DNA of 64,000 bases from Rhipidocladum racemiflorum. Its lineage: Eukaryota > Streptophyta > Magnoliopsida > Poales > Poaceae. Position numbers and translations under genes: made by a program. Positions 33,912-45,572 of this stretch are shown here, piece after piece. Location: NCBI GenBank assembly GCA_036346355.1, contig CM070585.1, forward strand, positions 6,029,001-6,093,000. Reading direction: 5' to 3'. Positions within the stretch are counted from its first letter, which is position 1; each line of letters begins with the position of its first letter. The notes under the pieces were generated by a model, which worked only from the letters and a program-made list of their open reading frames with translations, did no database searches and was not told the DNA's origin.

Positions 33912-34609
33912 TGTCGGGGGGTCGGGTAATTTCCATAAATTACCTCGGATGCCACCAACGACCAAGCTCGCTCCCGCCCGAGCCACCAGGAGGTCGTTAC
34001 CCTGGATTATCTAATCGGAACTTGGAAGGCTACGCATTCCGGCCAGTTCCGAGCTCGGGCTCGGGTGGGACCGAGAATGCCACGTATTCCAGTCGATTCC
34101 GAGCTCGAGCTCGGGTAAGATGTCCAAGCTCGGTGCCGGTCATCGGCCGACCTTACGCGGTCTCGGGGTCGGTGGGAATAACCACCCGAGCGTAACTTCC
34201 GTTGGCCCGTTACGTTTCCCGTGGGAGCGTGGCGGAAAGATAGGATCCACCAGTTGCCACGTTTGGACGAGGTCCAAACGTGCGGGTAGTGGGGTCATGG
34301 AGTTCGATCCTCTGTAAGCTATAAAAGGGTCCCCATCGCGAGGGGGACAACAACAGCAACAACAACACACAGACAGACCGATTGTAAGACAAGAGTCATA
34401 CACTCAGACACTTTGCAAGAGTATACAAGAGCTGGAGTAGGGCTATTATCTCTTCCCTGAGAGGCCCGAACCAGGGTAAACTGCTGTGTTCACGCTCGTT
34501 GAGATCTGGTGATCCGTTCCTTGAGTAATCCCTCACGCAAGAAGGGGTCACAGTTGGTCCCTCCACCAACAAGTAAGCTCGGCGGGGGCCTGTTCCCCAA
34601 TCGTCGACA
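33912..34609 (+). repeat. 3' LTR of Tat element A (698 bp)
   Basis: TGTCGGGGGGTCGGG to AATCGTCGACA, with a TATA box at 34320. Followed directly by the target duplication ATTTC. Confidence 0.92.
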
Positions 34610-34614
34610 ATTTC

Positions 34615-35166
34615 TTTTAATCTAAGCCGTTATAACCCGGTCCCACTAGATAGATGGTTGGATATTTTTTTAAAATAATAACACCCGATGGTGGTTGTAA
34701 TTAGGGTCTACCAGATTAAGGGCTGGATGTTTTGCTTTTTTGTGAGAATTTTCTAGCCTATTTCTTTTTTTCTTAGCGACTCACGAGCTTTTTAATATAT
34801 AATAGATTGACTATGGTATATGTGTATGCAATTTATGCATTTACATGTACTTTTCTCATCTTCCACTAATAATCCTACAAGTTGGAGTGGTGAGGAGTGG
34901 AAAAATGTTAGGGAAGAAGAAGTTTTAAAACATTTTTTTTTAAAAAAAAACTAAAAGACGTGCATGCCATAGCATCTTTTTCCCTTGACAACAAACAACT
35001 CTTGCTTTTCAAGATTGAGATATCCGAATCCCGCCTTGTGATGATTAACCAAAGGCAAATAACCTTAACGCCGGATACGTACACAAAGCGATCGCTGATT
35101 GTTTGGAAGAAGAGAAAATAAATAAATAAATAAATAAAGCAACGTGGTACAAGAAAATAAATAAGC
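34615..35166. other. intergenic between element A and the pirin gene
   Basis: AT-rich, nothing recognised except the 3' flank of the pirin gene. A (TAAA)n run lies near 35117-35138. Confidence 0.5.
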
Positions 35167-37891
35167 CTACTCTACGCCCAGCGCCACGAGCGCCTGCGAC
35201 TTCCAATGCTTGGCCTTCTCGAATCCATTGATGTAATACTCGAAGTCGTTTATGGTCATGTCGATCTCCTCCTCGGTGTTCATGACGAACGGGCCCAGCT
35301 GCGCCACGGGCTCGCCGATGGGCTCGCCGCCGATGAGCAGGAACCGGAGCGGCTTGTCCGACTTGTTCCACACCTCCACGCCGTCGCCCTGCCCGAGCAG
35401 CAGCAGGTGGTGCGGCCCGGCCGGCGCCGCCTTCTCGGCCCCGAACACGCCCTCGCCTTCCAGGACGTACGCGAACGCGTTCCACGACGCGCACACGGGC
35501 TGCCGCACCGCCGCGTGCGGGCGCACCGTGAAGTCCAGGTACATGGTCGGCGTCCGCGTGCACACCGGCGACCGCGCGCCCATCGAGTGCCCCGCGATCA
35601 CGCGCACGGCCACGCCGTCGACCGACGTCGACGCGATGTCCTTGCTCTGTATCTCCTGGTACCTCGGCTCGATCCTGCACGCAGGAAGGTCATTGCGCAC
35701 ACGTGTCAACCAAGTTTCAGGCTCTCATTGAGGTGACGCTGACACTGACACGATCAAATGCCACATTTGACTCGCTGCTTCGTGTCGAAACACGGAAGAA
35801 AGAAAAAACCGCTCACATTTTGTTGCGCGAGGAGAGGTTGACCCAGAGCTGCAGGCCCCTGGAGGTGCCGGGCGCGGCCGGCATCTCCGAGTGCACGATG
35901 CCGCGGCCGGCCGTCATCCACTGCACGTCGCCGGCCTTGATCGTGCCGCGGTGGCCCTCGAAGTCCTCGTGCGTCACGGCTCCCTGAACAGCGTTCCGGT
36001 CCGAGGAAAAAAGGCCAGGGTTAGTATTTTGGCCACCATTTTCTTGTAAAAAAAATCGGTATACTCTCTGACCCACTTTACGCGACTTGATTGATGGGAT
36101 TTCTGACCCATTTTAGTAATACTACTGGTGTTGATTTTCCAACGAATTAATCCTGGCGTGGCGCGGTGTTAATGCTTTAGGCGCGGAAGGGAAAAGTACA
36201 GGTGACGCGGGGTAGTTGACGTAGGGAGGCTACCAAAACAAGGGCCCCGTTCGGATAGATTCGTCGAGTGAAGGGGAATAAACGTTAGGCAGCAGAGACA
36301 TAGATACCAAAAATATATATATTGATCTAGTGTTAAAAGGTACTTAAAATTTGTGAGATGAAAGATACTATTATCAGGAGGTACCAAAATTTACATTAAG
36401 ATAATAACAAAAGTTGATACCTCCGCTCCTTAAATTTTAGGTGTCTAGGGAGGATCATAATGTTTTCTTATTAAATAGCAGATAAATTTTGACCCTTTAT
36501 ATCTACATCCAATTGATGAAATTAATTTGTCTCGTCTCCTTCCTTTGAGTACTCTATCTACAAAAAAATTTGAGTGCACACAAACACAAAAAAACACTTG
36601 AGTGCCATTTAGCAATTTTCTTAAAAAAAATTTTATCTCTTGGTACTATATCAATATAAATTTAGGTATCTCCCAGGTAAAAAGTCTAAGAAAAGTTCAA
36701 AGTTAATTTAATGGTATCTCGTGGTCTTCCCATTTGAGTACTCTACAGATCAAAAAAAAAATTTGAATGCACACAAATCCAAAAATATACTCGAGTGCCA
36801 TTTAGCAACTCCCTTGTAATATTTTATACCTTTTAGTACTACATCAATATAAATTTTGGTATCTCCCAAAGTTGATAAAAGGTCTAAGAAAAATTCAAAG
36901 ATAATTTAATGGTATCTCGTATACCTCTCAATGACAATAAAAACTCGAGCACTAATATCTCTGGTCGGCGTCGTTGACAAATGGAAAGCAGGGTTTTGAA
37001 TTTTGGTGAAATTCGGTCATTTTGGTGGGCTCCAATTTTTTTTTTAATCTTGGCTATATTTCGATGGGTTCATTTGAATTTTCTCCAAAATTTGTAAAAA
37101 AAAAACAAAAATCAAATTTTTGTTAAATTTCATCATAAAAATTCAAATTTTTGGACACCATTGTCCCAAAATTTCCGAAACCACTTAAATTCGGAGATTT
37201 CGGTGGGTGCCGAAAAAAATGTTTAAACCGAAATTCCAAATCTCGATGGAAAGCGCTTAGTTTCGCATGCCTGTTTGGTTGTCAAGGACGCTGCTGTTTT
37301 TACAGCTCCATGGGAAGTAACGCTTTAGGGTGCTAGTACTGCAGAAGCTGCAAGGAATTTCCATGGCTGCTCTATCAATCATCAGGCTGCTCTGTGCCTC
37401 AGCCCATTTGGCTCTTCTACTACCAACGAACAAAATGCCAACCAAAATACGAGCAGAATCGTGCATACCTCAAGCATGTAGGTGACGGTCTCGAAACCTC
37501 TGTGTGGATGATCAGGGAACCCAGCCGGAGCAGAAACTGCAACAGATTTGGACAAGGAAAAGAACTGATATTAGAATGTCATCTTCTTTATCACTTCAAT
37601 CAAAATGGGACGTCCGAAACAAACCAAGAACCAAACGCCGCTCACCTGAGAACTCATCCAGGACCAGGAACGGATCAAAGTACCTCAACTCAAACCTGCA
37701 CAAAAATCAGTTCCATCCCAGTCAGCGACAAAGCCAAGATCAGTGGTGTTCTACGGCCAATTACATGGCAGCTAGAAACACGCCGACACTAGTCACCTCC
37801 CGATGCTGCGGCGGACGACGGCGCCGACGCCCTCGTGCTGCGGCCGGGCCAGGAACTTCCTCACCACCTGCCGGGGCTTCTCCATCGACAT
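35167..37891 (-). CDS. PRN: pirin-family protein, five exons, intact
   Basis: Exons on the minus strand are 37797-37891, 37646-37695, 37469-37536, 35817-35983 and 35167-35674, all with GT-AG borders and compatible phases; together 888 bp, 295 residues. The protein starts MSMEKPRQVVRKFLARPQHE and ends KSQALVALGVE. It has the two cupin domains of pirins. The four metal ligands of human pirin are all present: HPHRGFE (two His) in exon 3 and IVHSEMP (His and Glu) in exon 4. QWMTAGRGIVHSEMP, LQLWVNL, YLDFTVRP and GPFVMNTEEEID are strongly conserved. Pirins are iron-binding nuclear or cytosolic cupin proteins; in plants one interacts with the G-protein alpha subunit. Codon use is GC-rich, as in many grass genes. 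Intron 3 (35984-37468) carries repeat insertions. An upstream in-frame Met is not seen, so 37891 is the likely start. Confidence 0.93.
36545..36920. repeat. tandem duplication (about 187 bp) in pirin intron 3
   Basis: TTTGAGTACTCTA begins a unit at about 36545 and again at about 36733; both continue through GTGCCATTTAGCAA, ATCAATATAAATTT and TTTAATGGTATCTCG. The upstream part is related to 12020-12115, so this is a dispersed repeat that has doubled here. Confidence 0.75.
36990..37245. mobile_element. Mutator-like MITE in pirin intron 3 (256 bp)
   Basis: Starts AGGGTTTTGAATTTTGG and ends with the degenerate inverse (reverse complement CGAGATTTGGAATTTCGG). The 9 bp ATGGAAAGC is repeated exactly at 36981-36989 and 37246-37254. 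A 9 bp duplication is the hallmark of Mutator-like elements. No coding capacity. Confidence 0.78.
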
Positions 37892-37966
37892 ATCCCTCGT
37901 CGTCTCCTACAAATATTCCAGCTGCTGGGATGTGTATATATGGAAGCAGGACGGCTTCGCGGGCTC

Positions 37967-37975
37967 TTATATATA
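37967..37975 (-). promoter_or_regulatory. TATA box of the pirin gene
   Basis: Minus-strand TATATATAA about 76 bp upstream of the pirin ATG, which suits a short 5' untranslated region. Confidence 0.6.
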
Positions 37976-38393
37976 CAGCACCGCGCCTTGGGCGCGAACT
38001 CACCTTGATTCCGTTATGTCCGGGACGCCGCCGCCGTTGCTTTCCCGGTCAAAAGTGACAGCTCGGTCGTTCCGTTGGTGTGGCGGATTGCCTTGCCCTG
38101 CTCGTTTCTTGGCTTTTTTTTTTCTCTACAAAAATATAAAAGCCTCGAGGTGCCTCTCTCCACAGTCTTGTTCTTGACAGCTCGCTGTTGTCGTCGGTCA
38201 CGCTGACGCCACGCGCACGCAAGCTCCTCCCGTTCTCCCCCGTCTCAGTTCTGCATACGTGTGCCTTGTGAGAGCGTCGCATCAGCAAGTGGTTATCCAT
38301 CTCCCAAGGTTTAAACTCCTCGCTGTTTAAAGCGCTCCGTTACGGCTGTAAGTACCACTCCTTGTTCTTTCATGCAAATTAATGTATTTTTAA

Positions 38394-38596
38394 GCCCTGT
38401 TTGGTAAATCTCCAGATTCCATCTCCACCTCAGAGCTAAAATTTATAGACTAAAATAAAATGAATTAAGTTTATATTTTATTATAAAATGTAAACAAGAT
38501 GACCCACCTAAACACTCTTAATATACTTACAACTTCAGCTCCATAGATCACCAGATTTTCGAATCTGATGGAGCTGAAGCTCTGCCAAACACCCCT
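38394..38596. mobile_element. Tourist-like MITE, 203 bp
   Basis: Starts GCCCTGTTTGG and ends CCAAACACCCCT (inverse AGGGGTGTTTGG), flanked by TAA at 38391-38393 and 38597-38599. These ends and a TAA target duplication are those of PIF/Harbinger Tourist elements. The inner part contains a second palindrome (CTTCAGCTCCAT against ATGGAGCTGAAG). It lies upstream of the pirin promoter. Confidence 0.82.
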
Positions 38597-38599
38597 TAA

Positions 38600-39785
38600 A
38601 TAATTTGCCAGATTGTGAAACTTTTTTACACCACGCGGGTAATGGGGTGGAAATTGGACAGCCTTAACTTGGACGGGCACCCGGGGAAGAACGAAGGATA
38701 TCGTATTATTGCCTGAGTTCTTGTTCTTCCAAGCAACGGCTCCATGATCAGGTTCATGGCTCCGACGGAAGTTTTTGCACTCGACTGGCTTGTGATAACA
38801 TGACGTACAAGTGAGCTCACCGGCTCCGGCTCCTTTTACCTGTTCTTTCGTCTCCATCTCTTTAACTTCGTGGAGCTTTCGTGGCCTCGCCAATTGCAAC
38901 GCTCCTTTTGGTGCGATCAGCCGGCAACTTGCGTTGACTCGATGCCGTGCCGATCACATGAAACAGCTTCTAATCGCCGGTTAATTAGTTTCATCAGTTT
39001 TATAATGTGCAGGTGAAGTCCTCGCTTGAATTGTTTATGGTTCATTTCTTTTAGTAAAGTTTGTGAACGATTTGAAATGTAAGGTGGGGGGCACATATTA
39101 ATTAGCCGGTAGGAATTTTCCTTTCTGCGACCAAACGGCCCCCCCACAGATTAGTCTTGTCCACTTCCTTTCGAACGTATGACGAACTTGCTCTATGGGC
39201 ATAAAAAGTAGCCCTGAAAAGACACCTAAAACGAGAGGTTTTGGTTGAGATGCGTAAAATGTCACCACATGATCAAAGTGCCCACATTAATCTTATGCTG
39301 CAAGTCATTTTGACTGAAATTTTTTTATTTCAAACACTAGCCAATTAGAAGATGATCACAGACATGCCTGGTAGTGACGCCGTCAATCATCAGACCATGA
39401 CGACAATTGGCAAATGGCAAGAAACTTTCTTGAAGACGACAATGAAAAGGAATTTGGTGGCTAAGGATCAATACAGTACTAGTACGTGTTCTTATCAGCT
39501 TTACCCAACAGGAAATAGCTTGACGCCTCCATGAGTCATGTCTATGTTCACATGCAGTCTTCATGGGGTGAGATGTCCATGTCTATTCTCCTCAGTTTTC
39601 TCTTGTCCATACTATCACCATAGCGACCGATTAGCTGGCTCAGAGAGAGAGAGAGATTTCTACGAGACAGTTTATGCATTGAGCTTATGGTGCACTTATA
39701 ACCCGAATAACCTAACCTACATATAATCCGATAAGGCTGCATGCTCAAGTAAACCTAGTGTGTGTGTATGAAGAAGGGGACTAGC
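38600..39785. other. intergenic, nothing recognised
   Basis: No frame with a recognisable domain and no repeat structure that I could pair. Confidence 0.45.
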
Positions 39786-39965
39786 CAACGGTATACCGTT
39801 GGAATGGTATATCTGAGTTTCATTAGTTTCAGTCATTGGTTTCATGAGTTCCAGTGTTTAGTTTCATATTTCATCAGTTTTAGTGCCAAGTTCAATGAGT
39901 TTCAGTGTAAAATTTCATGAGTTTTATGAGTTTCAGTGCTATACCGTTGGAACGGTATACCGTAG
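39786..39965. repeat. small palindromic-ended element with internal tandem motif
   Basis: Both ends carry the self-complementary ACGGTATACCGT (39789 and 39953 regions). Between them, a roughly 20 bp motif (ATGAGTTTCAGTG and variants) is repeated about six times. It looks like a MITE; no clear target duplication was found. Confidence 0.6.
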
Positions 39966-40100
39966 AATAATCTAAGCTTAATATGAAATGAAGTAGTAGC
40001 ATAATCTAAGCTTAATCATAGTTGCTTTGTGAACCCACCGGTCGCCAGGAATAATCTTACTTGTCAGTGACGAATTTCAAGTCGCAACATTGTGGCTTCA

Positions 40101-40308
40101 GCGGTCGAGCCTTCGCTCGGTTGGTTGAGGTACTCGATGAGCACCCAGTCTGCTCACGTTCGAGCACAACTCCACGTGTGCTCATGTAGAGGAGTACATG
40201 TGCGTGTGTGTGGATGTGTGAAGGGAGTATATGTGGGGCTATGTAGCTCGATCTGTTGTTAATAAATGTCATAGTTTTTGGTTAAATTTTTTTTTTAAAA
40301 AAAAAACA
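40101..40308 (+). mobile_element. tRNA-derived SINE-like element
   Basis: A 10 bp TGTGGCTTCA is repeated exactly at 40091-40100 and 40309-40318. The inserted 208 bp begin GCGGTCGAGCCTTCG, contain an A-box-like TTGGTTGAGGTAC and a B-box ACGTTCGAGCACAAC about 45 bp apart, and end in a T/A homopolymer. These are the parts of an RNA polymerase III promoter and the end of a SINE. Confidence 0.75.
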
Positions 40309-40318
40309 TGTGGCTTCA

Positions 40319-41090
40319 AGGGTAACGCCTCAGGTTTAACCGTTTTAGTGCTTAACACAGACGCTTGATATTTTGTGGAGCCGGAGTGCCGGCAGGTGTA
40401 ATATGCGGTCTCCATCGTCTCTGCTCGGCTCGACGAATTCGTGACGCGCATCTAACCGCGCGAGGACATATACTTAATGTGCCGATCCGTTCTCGGTTAC
40501 GCTTCAAATCAGGCTCGCCCGTGGTGACATGATCCTTGCTGGGTCATGTCCGTGCTCAGCTCACCTGCAGAGCTGTAGCTCAGTAGCTGTCGTCCTGGTG
40601 TTACTGTGTGCTTGTCTTTCTAGAAACCTTCGGCCTCGCTCGGACCACAGCGATTTGACATTGTTTGGGCACTCGCATATCCACGAATATTGGGTAGGGA
40701 AGATGATCCAAGGCTGTTGATTTGATCTTGCAGCGAAACATTCGGGGTAGCGTAAAGGTTGCTGATTGTTTGGTCATGTGCTCCGACGATTATCCTCGGG
40801 GCACGGTGCTTTGGCGGGTGGGCTGCGGCTGACGCATACAAAAAGTGCAACGGCGGCCGCGGCAACCGCTCGCGCCACAGGCCGCTTGGTAGTAGCTGGA
40901 TCCGCCTCCGCACGTCTGCAGCTCCACGCTCCACAGCCTGCGCGGCGGTTTTTAATTTATGCACCGAACACTCTAAAAAACCAAAATAACGGTAAAAAAG
41001 AAGTGAATGATCATAAATAATATTTTCTCTCTCTTTGAAAAGAATCCAACCAAAACCACACTTAAAACAATGTGGTGCAAAAGAGCAAAA
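40319..41090. other. intergenic, nothing recognised
   Basis: A GC-rich stretch at 40790-40950 precedes AT-rich DNA; no domain is visible in any frame. Confidence 0.4.
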
Positions 41091-42700
41091 TCAGATAAAC
41101 CAGCTCTAGCCTGTAGTACCGTAGCACAGGGAGTGATAGTACCGGAGGTCGTACAAGGGCGGTAGTGCTGGAGGTCGGTAATACCGTTTGTTCTGGGTGA
41201 TAGTGCCGGCTTGAAGAACACAGCAAGATCTCAAATAAAAAAATGATAGATCTTTTGATCAGCTAGTTCAAATCTCATAAAACTTGAAATGTACCTTCTT
41301 ATGAAGGTCAAGAACCTATTCCAACCTTTAATCTAAAAGATTGCCATCAAAGTTTCGACCTTTTTCAATTTGAAGGAAGTGTATACCAAGTTTAGGCAAA
41401 AACCAAAATCTTGAACTTGAACTTCCTCATGGGGTTTTGTTGATCAAGATGATCTTTGGTCCTCCCACAAGTCAAAGTAAGCAAGAACACAAGAGAAGAT
41501 CTCCAACAACACGATCAACAAAATTTCTTGAAGATTGAACAAAAGATCGGTTCTTGAGACAAAAGAAAAAAAAAAGAAAAGGGGTTGTTTAGATGATTGG
41601 GATATAATCTAAGGAAAATTCATCTATCAATAATTCATCCTTAGCACAAAATCCACAAGCATTAAGAAGGAGGAGGGGGGGGCAAATCCAAATGTGATGA
41701 ATTTAAATTGCTTGAATGTAAATACAAAATTCAAATAGTTGAATTGAAGGCATAATGTAAATGCAGAATTTAAATTCAGAAGTAAGGAAATAATTTTTAT
41801 TTCTTTGGATGGAAGGTTTATAAACCCTCACAATAAGGTAGGCAAAACTCAAAAGAGCACCAAAACCTTTCAGAGGGGAGAGTTACCACTGCCCCTTTAT
41901 TTATACTACCATTGAGTCATCCTTCACCCTTTGATAAGTTGCTTCAATCCTAAGCAAGCTTATCAAGGAGTACAATGAACTCACTCACTCATACATGGGC
42001 TAACTCGAAACCCACTAACATAACGGGGTTTGCACGTTTCTCAAAGCAGGCTAACTTGACCGCTACTCTATCCTCTAAACTACGATCCAACGGTTCTTCT
42101 TGATCCAAGCAGCTCCACCATTCCCTTATCTTCTGGGCTCACAATGACTCTGCCTCCGACCATCCTCTAGCGATCCTCGACCATCTGGACCTCCGGCACA
42201 CCTCCCCTAGTCTCAGTCATCCTCTACCTCACCATGACCTAGCACCGTCGTCCTGCAACCATTAAACACAAGGAAATCCATCGCATAGTAATGTCCAAAA
42301 TGATATATAATAATTATCGAATTGCTCAAAATAAATCATATCTCGATCATATGATCAGCACTACTACCAGCCAAAATTTGGTAGTACCGCAAGTCTGGTA
42401 CTACCGTACTCTAACCGTCGGTAGTGCCGATCACACTGAAAACCCCCGAGGCAATCCTCTTTGAAAAATAGCTACTGCCATCTTCAGGCCGATAGTATTG
42501 CTACGCCAGTACTACCGCTCTATTGGCCGATAATGCCGCTCAGCACAAAACCCAAAAAAATGTTTCCTAGAAAAGAACAACCGCTCAACTCTGGTATCTC
42601 CAACATGCCGGCACTACTGTCCATCCAAGGCCAATAGTACCGCCTGGCCAGCACTATCGCCTCGACAAGGCCGGTAGTACCGACCTCATGGACAGCATTT
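41091..42700. repeat. degenerate retroelement-like repeat with GGTAGTACCG motifs
   Basis: Two zones, 41100-41220 and 42370-42690, are full of variants of GGTAGTACCG and its complement. Between them, a minus-strand segment has a TATA-like GTATAAATAAAGG near 41897-41912, and 41985-42040 resembles the reverse complement of 10936-10980. It could be an old LTR in minus orientation, but I cannot find its ends. Confidence 0.45.
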
Positions 42701-43600
42701 CAAATTGCTTCAAATTAAAAATCCATTTTCAAATCAAACTCAAACCAAAGCACACCATGCTCAAACAAGGTCAAATACTCATCACAAATATAGATAGACC
42801 TCCACATAGTCTCTCATACTCGTATGAGGGCTTTAAGGTGTGTACGCTGAGGCTCTCAGGTCATGCGCGATGGTTTTGTTTTATTTTACTCTGAGCTGTT
42901 GTTTTTACTTTGAGTTCAGCTACGAGCAATATTATGCAACTTAATGGCAACTTATGAGCTAAAAAACATGAAAGAAATTATAGTAATAATAAGTCACCCT
43001 TAATTTACTTAACCACACCAGGAAGAAAAAAGATAGCAAAAGCTCCATCTCAAGATCACTAGGATTGCTAGCATCGATTTCTGGTCTACTGCGAGCTAAC
43101 CAGAAGAAATATATTCACAAACCAGCCAAACCGGCCACTTGGTCAGCACCATGCATGTGGTACGAGGTTCGAATCAAATTTATCAATATCGTATCAAAGG
43201 TTATATCGATTTAGCTTTTGAAATAATACAATTTAGTACCGGTTTATATCGCATATCATTTATAAGTATATAATTATAAGTACACACATGTTTAATTATA
43301 TGTACACCAAAATTCACTTATAATATTGTTTTAAACACATAGTAGTACTATCAAATACAACATATAATTCAATAGACTATATTATCAATTTCACCGTAAT
43401 GACTGACCGGTATCGAACCAGTACGATCGGTATTGATCAGTATCGAGACTGATATAGTACGTAGAGCTATTTTGTACCGATTTTGGTGTTAAAATAGTAC
43501 ATATCCGGTTGATTTGTACCGTTGATAACTGTGATTCGAATCCTTTAGTCATAGAAGCTGGGGAAAAAAAACGCCAAGATGGGCTCCCACTTGGGCGCTG
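42701..43600. other. AT-rich intergenic, nothing recognised
   Basis: Contains several short GTACCG/CGGTAC and GATCGGTATTGATC-like palindromic words near 43390-43500 but no definable element or gene. Confidence 0.4.
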
Positions 43601-43960
43601 CTCGTACGTAGGCCTCCGGTGCGACTGTAGCTTCCAACTCGTAGGCCTTCCGTGGCCTTCGGCGACGTGAGGGCATGGGCCTTCGGCTGCGTGCGGGGCT
43701 CCCGGCGCGGAGCAGGCTTCGCGTGCGGGCCTTCAGCGCGAAGCGAGACTTCCCAGGCGGGCTGCGGACGCGGCGTGAGGATTCGCGCTCGTCGGCCTTC
43801 GGCTGTGTGCGGGCCTTAGGCCGGGAGCGAGAGTTCGCAGGCTGGCTGCCGACGCGGATTGAGGCTTAGCGCTTGTCGGCCGTGGGCTATCCGCGTGGGC
43901 TCCAACATGGACCGAGGCTCGGTACTTTTGTGCCGGGGCATTCGGCCGCACCCATAGTCT
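43600..43960. repeat. GC-rich degenerate minisatellite
   Basis: Units of about 85-118 bp start GGCCTTCGGCTGCGTGCG (near 43678) and GGCCTTCGGCTGTGTGCG (near 43794), with a third weaker one at GGCCGTGGGCTATCC. GC content is far above both flanks. Frames across it are low-complexity. Confidence 0.6.
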
Positions 43961-43984
43961 CCGACGTGGAGGGAGCCCTTCAGC

Positions 43985-44395
43985 GTGGGAATTTTTTTAT
44001 TTAATATTTTATTTTAAACTTTTTTCCAAAAATAACCAACGATTTTTTTTTAACGAAAATAGACTCCCGTCACCCGGATATAGAGCGATCGCTCGAATAT
44101 AGGGTGATAGAGACCTGAATGCAAAAAACATCGTCTCTAAACGTCCATGACCATAAATGGCCGTCAGGGGACATATCGCCCTAATATAGGGCGATAGGGA
44201 CCTGGATGTAAAAAACTTTTTTACATTCAGGCTTCTATCACCCAATACTAGGGTGATAGGTACCTAGATGCAAAAAACTTCTAGCCGGTCATTACTTCTA
44301 ACTGTTATGCATCCTCCTATTGTTTGAATATGGGGCGATCGCCCCATATCCAGGCGACGGAAACCCATTTTCAAAGAGGAGAAGGATGGCCCACC
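43985..44395. repeat. GCGATCGC hairpin repeat family
   Basis: Several diverged units contain ATAGGGCGATAGGGACCTGG and GATGCAAAAAAC in both directions. At 44328-44349 there is a perfect 22 bp palindrome centred on GCGATCGC. The family also occurs at 9084-9282. It abuts Tat element B. Confidence 0.65.
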
Positions 44396-44400
44396 AGACC

Positions 44401-45081
44401 TGTCGACGATTGGGGAACAGGCCCCCGCCGAGCTTACTTGTTGGTGGAGGGACCAACTGTGACCCCTTCTTGCGTGAGGGATTACTCAAAGAACGGCTCA
44501 CCAGATTTCAACGAGCGTGGACACAGCAGTTTACCCTGGTTCGGGCCTCTCAGGAAAGAGATAATAGCCCTACTCCAGCTCTTGTATGCTCTTGCAACGT
44601 ATCTGAGTGTATGACTCTTGTCTTACAGTCTGTGTCCTATCCCCCTCGCGATGGGGATGCTTTTATAGCTTACAAAGGATCGAACTCCATCGGCCCCACT
44701 ATCCCACGTTTGGACCTCGTCCAAACGTGGCAACCGGTGGATCCTACAACTTCGCCACGCTCCCGCGGGGAACGTAACGGGCTAGCGGAAGTTACGCTCG
44801 GGCGGTTACTCCCACTCCCACCGACCTCGAGATCACGTTAGGTCGGCCGACAGCCGGCACCGAGCTCGTACATCTTACCCGAACTCGAGCCCGGAATCGA
44901 CTGGAATACGTGGCATCCCAGGTCCCTCCCGAGCCCGAGCTCGGAACAGGCCGAAATACATAGCCTTCCAGGTTCTAACTAACCCGTCCAGGGTAACGAC
45001 CTCCTGGTGGCTCGGGCGGGAGCGAGCTTGGTCGTTGGTGGCACCCGAGGTAATTTATGGGAATTACCCGACCCCCCGACA
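44401..45081 (-). repeat. 3' LTR of Tat element B (681 bp)
   Basis: Plus-strand start TGTCGACGATTGGGG, end ACCCCCCGACA. The minus-strand TATA box (TATAAAAGC) is near 44665. The polypurine tract CGGGGGCTAGC lies at 45082-45093. Confidence 0.9.
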
Positions 45082-45572
45082 GCTAGCCCCCGAGGTTCAA
45101 GTGGGAAAAAGGTCTAAGGAAGGCATTCCCCTTGGGCCTACTGTTCTACGAGCATATCGGTTCTGCCGCGGCGAACAACTGCCGCGACCAACGAGCTATT
45201 AACCTTCTCCGGGAACGAGCTTGTTGCTCCAGCTCGTCGCGTTTCGAGCGAACAGAAGTGGGCCCCTCTCAACGGTTCCTTCTCCCGGAAGCCTCATTCG
45301 GGAAGTTCGAACCGTCTTCTCTGGCAGGACGGTTTCGATTTGCGTTCCCACGTGTCATTTCCCGGATGGCGAACGCCTTAACTGCCCTCTGTGCCTCTAG
45401 GGTTTCCTCGATCATAACGGCGGGAAGTCCCTTTACTTTCCCATTTCCTGGAGGAGTTTTTAAAACACTCGAAGAGAATCTTTTAGACTCACTTGGCCAT
45501 TTTGCGATTGCTGCGCCTCATACTCCTCTGCTTCGGCGCTCATCCTCCTCTTTGATCGTCTTCCTCATCCTC

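Larger units (their letters stand above)
23081..34609 (+). mobile_element. Tat-lineage Ty3/Gypsy retrotransposon, element A, full length
   Basis: Both LTRs are present (23081-23770 and 33912-34609), both TG...CA, and the 5 bp ATTTC is repeated exactly at 23076-23080 and 34610-34614. A TGGCGCC primer-binding site and a CGGGGGCTAG polypurine tract flank the internal region. Gag, protease, RT, RNase H and integrase occupy 23821-29630, and a spliced gene on the opposite strand occupies 30271-33426. The antisense gene between pol and the 3' LTR is a feature of the Tat lineage. All frames are broken. Element B at 44401-55879 is the same family, inverted. Confidence 0.93.

Noticed and set aside
35045..35736. 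Long frames overlapping the last pirin exon on both strands
   Set aside because: They are shadows of GC-rich coding sequence; only the frame 35167-35709 minus matches pirin.
38200..38360. Possible 5' exon of a gene divergent from pirin, with a GTAAGT donor near 38347
   Set aside because: There is no open frame of note, no downstream exon and no matching acceptor, and a Tourist element begins 45 bp later.
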